From Thereva unica (taxonomy: Eukaryota; Arthropoda; Insecta; Diptera; Therevidae), in contig OX465282.1 in assembly GCA_949987705.1 (NCBI GenBank), forward strand, positions 9,040,501 through 9,104,500: 64,000 nt of DNA, in the 5' to 3' direction. The translations under genes were made by a program, and so were the position numbers. The notes beneath the pieces were generated by a model that searched no databases, was not told the origin of the DNA, and saw nothing but the letters and a program-made list of their open reading frames with translations. Shown here in pieces: positions 1-12,320 of this stretch (positions within the stretch are counted from its first letter, which is position 1; each line of letters begins with the position of its first letter).

Positions 1-1160
1 TAGAATCTCAACCTTAGAGCTCTAGAAGTCATAAATTCTACAAAGTTCACCTCTTTGCGCAGTAGCTAGAGCTAGAAAAGCGGCAACTACAACATTATAG
101 TCTTGCAATTGCTGCAGATGATGTTAAGTGGATGCATTACAAAACATTACTCTTTTGCATAACAAAGAAGCTCAGAATTTCTCATATAGTATTTACAATC
201 ATCATCTCTCTACCACATAATAATATCGCATGGGAAATTCTGTATGTGGCTGAACAAGGGATGTATGGGGCTACATATAGATACAATTTCCATAAATATG
301 AGTCGGAATCCAACTGAGACATGTCGTCATGAATTGGTTCACGTTTCAATGATTTTGTTAAGTCTAACAGCAAAATACCACGCGCCCTTTCTATTACAAG
401 CTAGACTGAGCACTTTGATGTTGTTATTGGTATCGTTATCAGTTTAAATATACATTTCGATATACTCTCGCTCTCTCGTATTTCTAAGAAGAATTACATA
501 TTTATGAAATATCACAGATTGAATGATGCCTTTTCGTGTTTGTTTCAATGTATGTGGCTTAAAGGGCTTTATTATGGAATCAAAATCCGTGTGAAGTTTA
601 TTTTTGAAAATGATTTAAAACGACTCAATACATGTAATTTTAGTTCATGGTGATACTAGAAGTGTCATAGATTAATTATAGCTCCTTAGTGACTGAATGG
701 TAGCTTTTATTACTGTTAAAGTTAATGAAGGAGTATCATGTTGAAAATTATAAGTTTAAAGATTGAGAAAATCGCAAACTATTAATTAGGGTTTAAAGAT
801 CCCTTCTGTCTTTAAACTAGATTCGTTATATGATTACTAAAGATGTAATTCTACAAAACATACCAGGAGAGCCCTAAGCTCTCAAATTAGCACAAATTAA
901 TTTTCAGGAGTTAAATACGTAACGATATTTTGTAGCTAACCTTCCTCAAACGAATATCCAACTTCATTTTACGAATTCGAACTGAAAATTGACCGTGTTA
1001 ACGCATTAGTATATTCGGCATATTCCCATAAAATATTACTAAGGCAATAATAGCTTAGATCAGCGGTCGGCAGCCCAAATGCATTGGCGTGCCACAAAAC
1101 AGATATTTAAAACTACTGCACATTATCATCATCATCAAAACACACCATTAGCAACTTTAA
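1..1160. other. A+T-rich non-coding stretch
   Basis: No open frame here resembles a known protein and no repeat structure is obvious. The sequence is A+T-rich. A 15-base motif at 1061 (CAGCGGTCGGCAGCC) looks like a hAT terminus but has no partner. Confidence 0.6.
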
Positions 1161-1169
1161 AGACTCCCA

Positions 1170-1535
1170 TTTACATACAGGCCGCCGGCAGGCCCTGGCC
1201 TTTCTTAGCAGGTCGGCAGGTACAGCCCGATTAAGGTCACTCAGTCTGACTAAAGGATGAGAACCTGAAGCATTCGGCTGACAGGCTGTGGACTGCAGGT
1301 GACTTTATGATTCCCTACACACAGTAAGCGTTGCAGGTAGTTCAAGTGAAAAAATCTTCATGGCCTCAACGAACACATCAGACTGAATAGAAGTTCGGAT
1401 CTTCATCTTCAGGCACGAATTGACTGCAGGTGCCATCCAATTTGGAAAGCGGTGAATATTAATATTTGGCCGCAAGACGTTAAACCTTTCAGGCCACGAT
1501 CTGTATGTGAATGACTGCAAGGGTTTCTTTATATT
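1170..1535 (+). repeat. 5' region copy of the RTE-like family seen at 36.7 kb
   Basis: This stretch resembles 36671-37010 on the same strand. Shared landmarks in the same order are GCCGCCGGCAGG, an AGTCTGACT..GGATGAG block, a GGTGACTTTATGATT-like block and TTCATGGCCTCAACGAA. At 36.7 kb the same sequence lies just upstream of an endonuclease reading frame, so both are probably 5' untranslated parts of one non-LTR family. The match is interrupted by small indels and fades after about 1400. Confidence 0.6.
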
Positions 1536-1689
1536 AGCGTTCGAGTGAGCTGGGTCCCGGGCGACGGTGTTAAAGTATATTGCTTATGTAGTGTGTACAT
1601 CTGTTACGTAGGTAAACGGATGCCTCCAGTGCGACTGTTTTGTTGACACAACTTATGTACCTTGATTGTGAAGTGGTGGTTTGGTCCGG

Positions 1690-2420
1690 TGTGGCGGATG
1701 CTTAGAGCCATCCTGTAGAATTTAGGAAGCTTAACAGTGATCTGATCTCTGGACTGGACATCTTTTTTAAGTCTTCAAAACGTAACTGCCTAGAGTGCGC
1801 TGTCTGGCTTTACCTAATGCCGGGCACTTACGCAGGTAGTGAACAAGTCTTGCTTTTTCGTCCGACTCTCCACAGCTACGACAACAGACGTTGAACGGAA
1901 TGCCATGTGGATTGTTTTCTATTTATCATAAGTTGGCCAAGTCGCCTTAGAGATAGTGCAGGTCTCCATTGCTCTACACTTTTGGTTGGCTAGCAGTAAG
2001 TGGTAGTCAAAAATAGCACTATTGACTCCAATAATTGGGCTGCTGACCATCTCGGTCTCAGAGCTCCGGAGAGACTCCCTGCTTGGCTAGGTAGTCGGAT
2101 TTCTCGTCAACCTCTATATTCCTATCACCGGGAACCCAAGTGATAGCCACGTTGTACTTTATCGCTCCACTTACTTCGAACCGATCAGTATTGAATCTAG
2201 AGCTTCCAATACTACATCCGGTTATAAGTTCATTGTCTGGCAGGCCTTCAGGATCGCCAGCACTTCCGCTTGAAAGACACTAGCGTACGAGGTGTGACAA
2301 GTAATGAGACTGATTATATTGCCGCGATTGTGGTAACCCTGCGACCTTGAAATTTCCCCTTTCCCTTCTCTCGGCATCCTTCCCCTCTCCGATGATATAT
2401 TTGCCATCGCTCTAGCTTGT
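1690..2420 (-). pseudogene. Non-LTR retrotransposon ORF2 3' end (RNase H and zinc knuckle), degenerate
   Basis: Read on the minus strand, about 2300-2220 gives an RNase H motif (YASVFQAEVLAILKA). About 2165-2070 gives ITWVPGDRNIEVDEKSDYLA, the typical end of an RNase H domain. About 1925-1800 gives CCRSCGESDEKARLVHYLRKCP, which matches the CCHC-type tail of I/R1-group ORF2 proteins. The motifs are in the expected order but in different frames with stops, so the gene is dead. It is probably the downstream part of the reverse transcriptase pseudogene at 2985-3719, split by the mariner and hAT fragments. Confidence 0.75.
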
Positions 2421-2439
2421 TTAGTTCGCCTGCTCTGTC

Positions 2440-2730
2440 GTGTTGAGTAAACGTGTGTTCGTGGTGCTCGTCACGAAAATGGAAAAACGAAATCAAGAAC
2501 AACTCGTCGCGATAAAATTTTGCGTCAAATTGGGCGAAACAGCTTCGGAAACGTACGCTAAAATTGTAAAAGTGCATGGTGATAGTGCTCTTAGTCGTGC
2601 CCTGGTGTTTCGATGGCATAAAGAGTTTAAGGAGGGGCGTGAAAGCGTGGAAGACGAGGCGCGGAGCGGGAGACCAGTCGAGGTGCGGACTGGCACGAAT
2701 GCGCAGCGTGTGCGCGCCCTGATCCGATTT
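2440..2730 (+). pseudogene. mariner transposase N-terminal fragment
   Basis: The frame opening at ATG 2479 encodes MEKRNQEQLVAIKFCVKLGE and continues through FRWHKEFKEGRESVEDEARS and GRPVEVRTGTNAQRVRALIR. This is the paired helix-turn-helix DNA-binding region of mariner-family transposases, which bind the terminal inverted repeats. Homology stops near 2727 and is followed by an unrelated A+T-rich tail and a stop. The whole DDD catalytic half is absent. The fragment lies between two parts of an older non-LTR remnant, so it probably inserted there and was then deleted. It cannot encode an active transposase. Confidence 0.85.
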
Positions 2731-2754
2731 TTTATTTGTAAATTTTAATTTAAT

Positions 2755-2980
2755 ATCAATTTAATATGTAGTATGCATTCCTTCAACAAATATGAAGACC
2801 AAACATCAGAATCTGATGATGATAGTGTTTGTGAGATTTTAGCGAGACTCTTGCTTTTAGTCTTGGTCTTTCACAGTAATTCTTGGTCTTGCAAGCAGAG
2901 CTAACTTTTGGTCTTACTCTTGCTAAATGTGCAATACCAGGACAAGATTGCAGGACCAAGATCATTTTTGCTCATCACTA
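2755..2980. mobile_element. Right end of a hAT-like element
   Basis: The stretch ends with GCTCATCACTA at 2970-2980. The last eight bases are identical to the right terminus of the hAT element that ends at 18784. Four copies of a CTTGGTCTT-like motif (both orientations) lie at about 2860-2962, as expected for subterminal transposase-binding repeats. No matching left terminus (TAGTGATG) is present, so only one end survives. Confidence 0.5.
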
Positions 2981-2984
2981 AATT

Positions 2985-3719
2985 CCGTAGCGTTTTGAGG
3001 TTCAGGCCGCGGACTCTCGCAGTCCAAGGGACCAACACGGGGCTAGATGTTCGATGTGAAGTGTGAGGGGGGGTGGTGGTGCAAGAGAATGCCGAGAGCT
3101 TTCGTGGGGCATGTTCTCAAGGCCCCTGTTGCCCCTACTGCTGCCGTTCTCTGGACCCAACTTTATGGCGCTGGCGAACCAAAGCTGTGTACATCCACAG
3201 GACCATCTTTGGCTTATCACCCCATACGGGTTCTCGTTACCCTTTCGTCGATGTTCGTCTTCCAGTTGAGTTGAGGATCCAGTGTTAGACCCAGAAATTT
3301 CAGTCTAGACTATAAGGTGAGAGTATGTCCCTCCAACCTGGGGAGATTGAAGGTGGGAGTTTTCGTTTTCCCTTTAAAAAGCATCACCTCAGTTTTTCCC
3401 GGATTGCCTTCCAGACCGAAGCCTGCTGCCCAGCTGCCAACTTTATTTACGCATCCTTGCTTGATTTCACTAATCACTGTTGGAAGCATTTCGGACACCA
3501 TAATCCCTTGATCATCTGCGTATGCTACTACCTTAGCTCTCCTTTTTTATAATTTTTGTAGTTTACTATTCATCGTTACTAACCACAGTAAAGGGAAGAT
3601 GACGCCTCCTTGTGGTGTACCTCTGTTGGCGTATTTGATGGCCGTCTTGGTTCCCAAATCTACTTGGATTATTCTCAAGCGCAGCATAGCTGCTAGCCAA
3701 TCCCTCAGGCTGCTTTTAA
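2985..3719 (-). pseudogene. Non-LTR reverse transcriptase fragment (I/R1 group), degenerate
   Basis: On the minus strand, from 3719 downward, the reading gives NRGTPQGGVIFPLLW (RT fingers/palm motif), then the region after the catalytic YADD box, including NPGKTEVMLFKGKTKTP, FLGLTLDPQLNWK and TKALGILLHHHPP. These follow the order of RT domain and thumb in R1/I-group elements. Several stops and frame changes are present. The upstream half of the RT is missing because the heptamer satellite begins exactly here, at 3720. The downstream RNase H part probably continues at 2420-1690 after younger insertions. Confidence 0.8.
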
Positions 3720-3720
3720 C

Positions 3721-6700
3721 ACATAAAACATAAAACATAAAACATAAAACATAAAACATAAAACATAAAACATAAAACATAAAACATAAAACATAAAACA
3801 TAAAACATAAAACATAAAACATAAAACATAAAACATAAAACATAAAACATAAAACATAAAACATAAAACATAAAACATAAAACATAAAACATAAAACATA
3901 AAACATAAAACATAAAACATAAAACATAAAACATAAAACATAAAACATAAAACATAAAACATAAAACATAAAACATAAAACATAAAACATAAAACATAAA
4001 ACATAAAACATAAAACATAAAACATAAAACATAAAACATAAAACATAAAACATAAAACATAAAACATAAAACATAAAACATAAAACATAAAACATAAAAC
4101 ATAAAACATAAAACATAAAACATAAAACATAAAACATAAAACATAAAACATAAAACATAAAACATAAAACATAAAACATAAAACATAAAACATAAAACAT
4201 AAAACATAAAACATAAAACATAAAACATAAAACATAAAACATAAAACATAAAACATAAAACATAAAACATAAAACATAAAACATAAAACATAAAACATAA
4301 AACATAAAACATAAAACATAAAACATAAAACATAAAACATAAAACATAAAACATAAAACATAAAACATAAAACATAAAACATAAAACATAAAACATAAAA
4401 CATAAAACATAAAACATAAAACATAAAACATAAAACATAAAACATAAAACATAAAACATAAAACATAAAACATAAAACATAAAACATAAAACATAAAACA
4501 TAAAACATAAAACATAAAACATAAAACATAAAACATAAAACATAAAACATAAAACATAAAACATAAAACATAAAACATAAAACATAAAACATAAAACATA
4601 AAACATAAAACATAAAACATAAAACATAAAACATAAAACATAAAACATAAAACATAAAACATAAAACATAAAACATAAAACATAAAACATAAAACATAAA
4701 ACATAAAACATAAAACATAAAACATAAAACATAAAACATAAAACATAAAACATAAAACATAAAACATAAAACATAAAACATAAAACATAAAACATAAAAC
4801 ATAAAACATAAAACATAAAACATAAAACATAAAACATAAAACATAAAACATAAAACATAAAACATAAAACATAAAACATAAAACATAAAACATAAAACAT
4901 AAAACATAAAACATAAAACATAAAACATAAAACATAAAACATAAAACATAAAACATAAAACATAAAACATAAAACATAAAACATAAAACATAAAACATAA
5001 AACATAAAACATAAAACATAAAACATAAAACATAAAACATAAAACATAAAACATAAAACATAAAACATAAAACATAAAACATAAAACATAAAACATAAAA
5101 CATAAAACATAAAACATAAAACATAAAACATAAAACATAAAACATAAAACATAAAACATAAAACATAAAACATAAAACATAAAACATAAAACATAAAACA
5201 TAAAACATAAAACATAAAACATAAAACATAAAACATAAAACATAAAACATAAAACATAAAACATAAAACATAAAACATAAAACATAAAACATAAAACATA
5301 AAACATAAAACATAAAACATAAAACATAAAACATAAAACATAAAACATAAAACATAAAACATAAAACATAAAACATAAAACATAAAACATAAAACATAAA
5401 ACATAAAACATAAAACATAAAACATAAAACATAAAACATAAAACATAAAACATAAAACATAAAACATAAAACATAAAACATAAAACATAAAACATAAAAC
5501 ATAAAACATAAAACATAAAACATAAAACATAAAACATAAAACATAAAACATAAAACATAAAACATAAAACATAAAACATAAAACATAAAACATAAAACAT
5601 AAAACATAAAACATAAAACATAAAACATAAAACATAAAACATAAAACATAAAACATAAAACATAAAACATAAAACATAAAACATAAAACATAAAACATAA
5701 AACATAAAACATAAAACATAAAACATAAAACATAAAACATAAAACATAAAACATAAAACATAAAACATAAAACATAAAACATAAAACATAAAACATAAAA
5801 CATAAAACATAAAACATAAAACATAAAACATAAAACATAAAACATAAAACATAAAACATAAAACATAAAACATAAAACATAAAACATAAAACATAAAACA
5901 TAAAACATAAAACATAAAACATAAAACATAAAACATAAAACATAAAACATAAAACATAAAACATAAAACATAAAACATAAAACATAAAACATAAAACATA
6001 AAACATAAAACATAAAACATAAAACATAAAACATAAAACATAAAACATAAAACATAAAACATAAAACATAAAACATAAAACATAAAACATAAAACATAAA
6101 ACATAAAACATAAAACATAAAACATAAAACATAAAACATAAAACATAAAACATAAAACATAAAACATAAAACATAAAACATAAAACATAAAACATAAAAC
6201 ATAAAACATAAAACATAAAACATAAAACATAAAACATAAAACATAAAACATAAAACATAAAACATAAAACATAAAACATAAAACATAAAACATAAAACAT
6301 AAAACATAAAACATAAAACATAAAACATAAAACATAAAACATAAAACATAAAACATAAAACATAAAACATAAAACATAAAACATAAAACATAAAACATAA
6401 AACATAAAACATAAAACATAAAACATAAAACATAAAACATAAAACATAAAACATAAAACATAAAACATAAAACATAAAACATAAAACATAAAACATAAAA
6501 CATAAAACATAAAACATAAAACATAAAACATAAAACATAAAACATAAAACATAAAACATAAAACATAAAACATAAAACATAAAACATAAAACATAAAACA
6601 TAAAACATAAAACATAAAACATAAAACATAAAACATAAAACATAAAACATAAAACATAAAACATAAAACATAAAACATAAAACATAAAACATAAAACATA

Positions 6701-8086
6701 AAACATAAAACATAAAACATAAAACATAAAACATAAAACATAAAACATAAAACATAAAACATAAAACATAAAACATAAAACATAAAACATAAAACATAAA
6801 ACATAAAACATAAAACATAAAACATAAAACATAAAACATAAAACATAAAACATAAAACATAAAACATAAAACATAAAACATAAAACATAAAACATAAAAC
6901 ATAAAACATAAAACATAAAACATAAAACATAAAACATAAAACATAAAACATAAAACATAAAACATAAAACATAAAACATAAAACATAAAACATAAAACAT
7001 AAAACATAAAACATAAAACATAAAACATAAAACATAAAACATAAAACATAAAACATAAAACATAAAACATAAAACATAAAACATAAAACATAAAACATAA
7101 AACATAAAACATAAAACATAAAACATAAAACATAAAACATAAAACATAAAACATAAAACATAAAACATAAAACATAAAACATAAAACATAAAACATAAAA
7201 CATAAAACATAAAACATAAAACATAAAACATAAAACATAAAACATAAAACATAAAACATAAAACATAAAACATAAAACATAAAACATAAAACATAAAACA
7301 TAAAACATAAAACATAAAACATAAAACATAAAACATAAAACATAAAACATAAAACATAAAACATAAAACATAAAACATAAAACATAAAACATAAAACATA
7401 AAACATAAAACATAAAACATAAAACATAAAACATAAAACATAAAACATAAAACATAAAACATAAAACATAAAACATAAAACATAAAACATAAAACATAAA
7501 ACATAAAACATAAAACATAAAACATAAAACATAAAACATAAAACATAAAACATAAAACATAAAACATAAAACATAAAACATAAAACATAAAACATAAAAC
7601 ATAAAACATAAAACATAAAACATAAAACATAAAACATAAAACATAAAACATAAAACATAAAACATAAAACATAAAACATAAAACATAAAACATAAAACAT
7701 AAAACATAAAACATAAAACATAAAACATAAAACATAAAACATAAAACATAAAACATAAAACATAAAACATAAAACATAAAACATAAAACATAAAACATAA
7801 AACATAAAACATAAAACATAAAACATAAAACATAAAACATAAAACATAAAACATAAAACATAAAACATAAAACATAAAACATAAAACATAAAACATAAAA
7901 CATAAAACATAAAACATAAAACATAAAACATAAAACATAAAACATAAAACATAAAACATAAAACATAAAACATAAAACATAAAACATAAAACATAAAACA
8001 TAAAACATAAAACATAAAACATAAAACATAAAACATAAAACATAAAACATAAAACATAAAACATAAAACATAAAACATAAAACATA
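3721..8086 (-). repeat. Heptamer satellite, left arm (ACATAAA)n
   Basis: About 623 uninterrupted copies of a 7-bp unit read ACATAAA on the plus strand, or TTTTATG on the minus strand. I see no substitution or indel from 3721 to 8086, in contrast to the opposite arm. The minus strand has no stop codon in any of the three frames because 7 is not a multiple of 3 and the unit contains no TAA, TAG or TGA. Open frames of over 1400 codons (repeating CFMFYVL) therefore arise by necessity and are not genes. Confidence 0.99.
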
Positions 8087-8149
8087 ATAATACATTATAC
8101 ATAATACATAATACGTAATACATAATACATTATACATAATACACCACAG
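8087..8149. repeat. Left arm/island junction, A+T-rich
   Basis: A short stretch of ATACAT/ATTATAC variants joins the heptamer arm to the GAATCGATTC island. It is the exact reverse complement of 11708-11770. For example, 8141-8151 (ACACCACAGGG) mirrors 11706-11716 (CCCTGTGGTGT). Confidence 0.95.
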
Positions 8150-11100
8150 GGAATCGATTCCAGAGAATCGATTCCAGGGAATCGATTCCAGAGAATCGAT
8201 TCCACAAGGAATCGATTCCAGGGAATCGATTCCACAGGGAATCGATTCCAGGGAATCGATTCCAGAGAATCGATTCCAGGGAATCGATCTTAGAGAATAG
8301 ATTCCAGTTTCCACAGGGAATTGATTCCAGGGAATCGATTCCATGGAATCGATTCCACAAGGAATCGATTCCACAGGGAATCGATTCCAGGGAATCGATT
8401 CCAGGGAATCGATTCCACAGGTAATCGATTCCAGAGAATCGATTCCAGGGAATCGATTCCAGAGAATCGATTCCAGGGAATCGATTCCAGAGAATCGATT
8501 CCACAAGGAATCGATTCCAGGGAATCGATTCCAGAGAATCAATTCCTAAAGGAATCGATTCCAGGGAATCGATTCCACAGGGAATCGATTCCAGGGAATC
8601 GATTCCAGAGAATCGATTCCACAGGGAATCGATTCCACAAGGAATCGATTCCAGGGAATCGATTCCACAAGGAATCGATTCCAGGGAATCGATTCCACAG
8701 GGAATCGATTCCAGGGAATCGATTCCAGAGAATCGATTCCACAGGGAATCGATTCCACAAGGAATCGATTCCAGGGAATCGATTCCACAAGGATCGATTC
8801 CAGGGAATCGATTCCACAGGGAATCGATTCCAGGGAATCGATTCCAGGGAATCGATTCCAGAGAATCGATTCCACAAGGAATCAATTCCAGGGAATCGAT
8901 TCCACAGGGAATCGATTCCAGGGAATCGATTCCACAGGGAATCGATTCCAGGGAATCGATTCCAGAGAATCGATTCCAGGGAATCGATTCCAGAGAATCG
9001 AATCCAGAGAATCGATTCCAGAGGGAATCGATTCCAGGGAATCGATTCCAGAGAATTGATTCCACCAGGAATCGATTCCAGAGAATCGATTCCACAGGGA
9101 ATCGATTAAAGAGTCCAGGGAATCGATACCCTGGAATCGATTCCCTGGAATCGATCCCAGGGAATTGATTCCACAGGGAATCGATTCCAGGGAATCGATT
9201 CCACAAGGAATCGATTCCACAGGGAATCGATTCAAGGGAATCGATTCCAGGGAATCGATTCCAGGGAATCGATTCCAGGGAATCGATTCCAGAGAATCGA
9301 TTCCACAAGGAATCGATTCCAGGGAATCGATTCCACAGGGAATCGATTCCAGGGAATCGATTCCACAGGGAATCGATTCCAGGGAATCGATTCCAGAGAA
9401 TCGAATCCAGAGAATCGATTCCAGAGGGAATCGATTCCAGGGAATCGATTCCAGAGAATTGATTCCACCAGGAATCGATTCCAGAGAATCGATTCCACAG
9501 GGAATCGATTCCAGGGAATCGATTCCAGAGAATCGATTAAAGAGTCCAGGGAATCGATTCCCTGGAATCGATCCCAGGGAATTGATTCCACAGGGAATCG
9601 ATTCCCTGGAATCGATCCCAGGGAATTGATTCCCCTGGAATCGATTCCCTGTGGAATCGATTCTCTGGAATCGATTCCTGGTGGAATCAATTCTCTGGAA
9701 TCGATTCCCTGGAATCGATTCCCTGTGGAATCAATTCCCTGGGATCGATTCCGGGGAATCGATTCCCTGTGGAATCAATTCCCTGAGATCGATTCCAGGG
9801 AATCGATTCCAGAGAATCAATTCCAGGGAATCGATTCCACAGGGAATCGATTCCAGGGAATCGATTCCAGAGAATCGATTCCACAAGGAATCGATTCCAG
9901 GGAATCGATTCCACAGGGAATCGATTCCAGGGAATCGATTCCAGGGAATCGATTCCAGAGAATCGATTCCAGAGAATCGATTCCACAGAGAATCGATTCC
10001 AGGGAATCGATTCCAGAGAATCGATTCCAGGGAATCGATTCCACATGGAATCGATTCCAGGGAATCGATTCCACAGGGAATCGATTCCAGGGAATCGATT
10101 CCACAGGGAATCGTTCCAGGGAATCGATTCCAGAGAATTGATTCCACCAGGAATCGATTCCAGAGAATCGATTCCCTGGAATCTTTAATCGATTCTCTGG
10201 AATCGATTCCCTGGAATCGATTCCCTGTGGAATCGATTCTCTGGAATCGATTCCTGGTGGAATCAATTCTCTGGAATCGATTCCCTGGAATCGATTCCCT
10301 GGTCGATTCTCTGGAATCGATTCCCTGGAATCGATTCTCTGTGGAATCGATTCTCTGGAATCGATTCTCTGGAATCGATTCCCTGGAATCGATTCCCTGG
10401 AATCGATTCCCTGTGGAATCGATTCCCTGGAATCGATTCCTTGTGGAATCGATTCTCTGGAATCGATTCCCTGGAATCGATTCCCTGTGGAATCGATTCC
10501 CTGGAATTGATTCTCTGGAATCGATTCCCTGGAATCGATTCCCTGTGGAATCGATTCCCTGGAATTGATTCTCTGGAATCGATTCCCTGGAATCGATCTC
10601 AGGGAATTGATTCCACAGGGAATCGATTCCCCGGAATCGATCCCAGGGAATTGATTCCACAGGGAATCGATTCCAGGGAATCGATTCCAGAGAATTGATT
10701 CCACCAGGAATCGATTCCAGAGAATCGATTCCACAGGGAATCGATTCCAGGGGAATCAATTCCCTGGGATCGATTCCAGGGAATCGATTCCCTGTGGAAT
10801 CAATTCCCTGGGATCGATTCCGGGGAATCGATTCCCTGTGGAATCAATTCCCTGAGATCGATTCCAGGGAATCGATTCCAGAGAATCAATTCCAGGGAAT
10901 CGATTCCACAGGGAATCGATTCCAGGGAATCGATTCCAGAGAATCGATTCCACAAGGAATCGATTCCAGGGAATCGATTCCACAGGGAATCGATTCCAGG
11001 GAATCGATTCCAGGGAATCGATTCCAGAGAATCGATTCCAGAGAATCGATTCCACAGAGAATCGATTCCAGGGAATCGATTCCAGAGAATCGACCAGGGA

Positions 11101-11710
11101 ATCGATTCCAGGGAATCGATTCCAGAGAATTGATTCCACCAGGAATCGATTCCAGAGAATCGATTCCACAAGGAATCGATTCCAGGGAATCGATTCCAGA
11201 GAATCGATTAAAGATTCCAGGGAATCGATTCTCTGGAATCGATTCCTGGTGGAATCAATTCCCTGGAATCGATTCCTTGTGGAATCGATTCCCTGTGGAA
11301 TCGATTCTCTGGAATCGATTCCCTGGAATCGATTCCCTGTGGAATCGATTCCCTGGAATCGATTCCTTTAGGAATTGATTCTCTGGAATCGATTCCCTGT
11401 AATCGATTCCTTGTGGAATCGATTCTCTGGAATCGATTCCCTGGAATCGATTCCCTGGAATCGATTCTCTGGAATCGATTCCCTGGAATCGATTCTCTGG
11501 AATCGATTACCTGTGGAATCGATTCCCTGGAATCGATTCCCTGGAATCGATTCCCTGTGGAATCGATTCCTTGTGGAATCGATTCCATGGAATCGATTCC
11601 CTGGAATCAATTCCCTGTGGAAACTGGAATCTATTCTCTAAGATCGATTCCCTGGAATCGATTCTCTGGAATCGATTCCCTGGAATCGATTCTCTGGAAT
11701 CGATTCCCTG
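8150..11710. repeat. Island of short palindromic repeats, core GAATCGATTC
   Basis: Roughly 240 copies of the self-complementary 10-mer GAATCGATTC are separated by 4-bp (CAGG, CAGA) or 6-bp (CACAGG, CACAAG) spacers, giving 14- and 16-bp steps. The spacers make the array directional. Direction flips several times: mainly CAGG-type to about 9120, mixed to 9630, CCTG-type to 9790, CAGG-type to 10170, CCTG-type to 10590, mixed to 10860, CAGG-type to 11215 and CCTG-type to the end. Rare variants (GAATCAATTC, GAATTGATTC, GGGATCGATTC) mark individual segments. Frames are open on both strands (GIDS/ESIP/NRF repeats), which follows from the repeat and is not evidence of coding. Confidence 0.98.
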
Positions 11711-11770
11711 TGGTGTATTATGTATAATGTATTATGTATTACGTATTATGTATTATGTATAATGTATTAT
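11711..11770. repeat. Right island/arm junction, mirror of the left junction
   Basis: TGTATTATGTATAATGTATT-type sequence leads from the island into the TTTTATG array. It is the reverse complement of 8087-8149 with no difference that I can see, so the inverted duplication includes unique sequence as well as satellite. Confidence 0.95.
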
Positions 11771-12222
11771 TATGTTTTATGTTTTATGTTTTATGTTTTA
11801 TGTTTTATGTTTTATGTTTTATGTTTTATGTTTTATGTTTTATGTTTTATGTTTTATGTTTTATGTTTTATGTTTTATGTTTTATGTTTTATGTTTTATG
11901 TTTTATGTTTTATGTTTTATGTTTTATGTTTTATGTTTTATGTTTTATGTTTTATGTTTTATGTTTTATGTTTTATGTTTTATGTTTTATGTTTTATGTT
12001 TTATGTTTTATGTTTTATGTTTTATGTTTTATGTTTTATGTTTTATGTTTTATGTTTTATGTTTTATGTTTTATGTTTTATGTTTTATGTTTTATGTTTT
12101 ATGTTTTATGTTTTATGTTTTATGTTTTATGTTTTATGTTTTATGTTTTATGTTTTATGTTTTATGTTTTATGTTTTATGTTTTATGTTTTATGTTTTAT
12201 GTTTTATGTTTTATGTTTTATG

Positions 12223-12320
12223 TTTTGTGTTTTGTGTTTTGTGTTTTGTGTTTTGTGTTTTGTGTTTTGTGTTTTGTGTTTTGTGTTTTGTGTTTTGTGT
12301 TTTGTGTTTTGTGTTTTGTG
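12223..12320 (+). repeat. Variant block (TTTTGTG)14
   Basis: Fourteen consecutive units carry the same A-to-G change, flanked on both sides by standard units. The block shows local spread of one variant within the array. Confidence 0.95.

Noticed and set aside
1061..1100. hAT-like terminal motif CAGCGGTCGGCAGCC
   Set aside because: Only a short resemblance to hAT ends. No second terminus or duplication was found nearby.
3547..8542. Open frames of 1472 to 1608 codons on the minus strand
   Set aside because: They are the heptamer array read in frames without stop codons. All three frames are open because TTTTATG repeats contain no stop in any register.
8150..11710. CRISPR-like array
   Set aside because: The repeats are 10 bp with 4-6 bp spacers that are not unique, in a eukaryotic TE context.
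8130..11762. Repetitive frames (GIDS/ESIP/NRF) on both strands
   Set aside because: The GAATCGATTC repeats lack stops on either strand. Equal openness on both strands shows that this is a composition effect.
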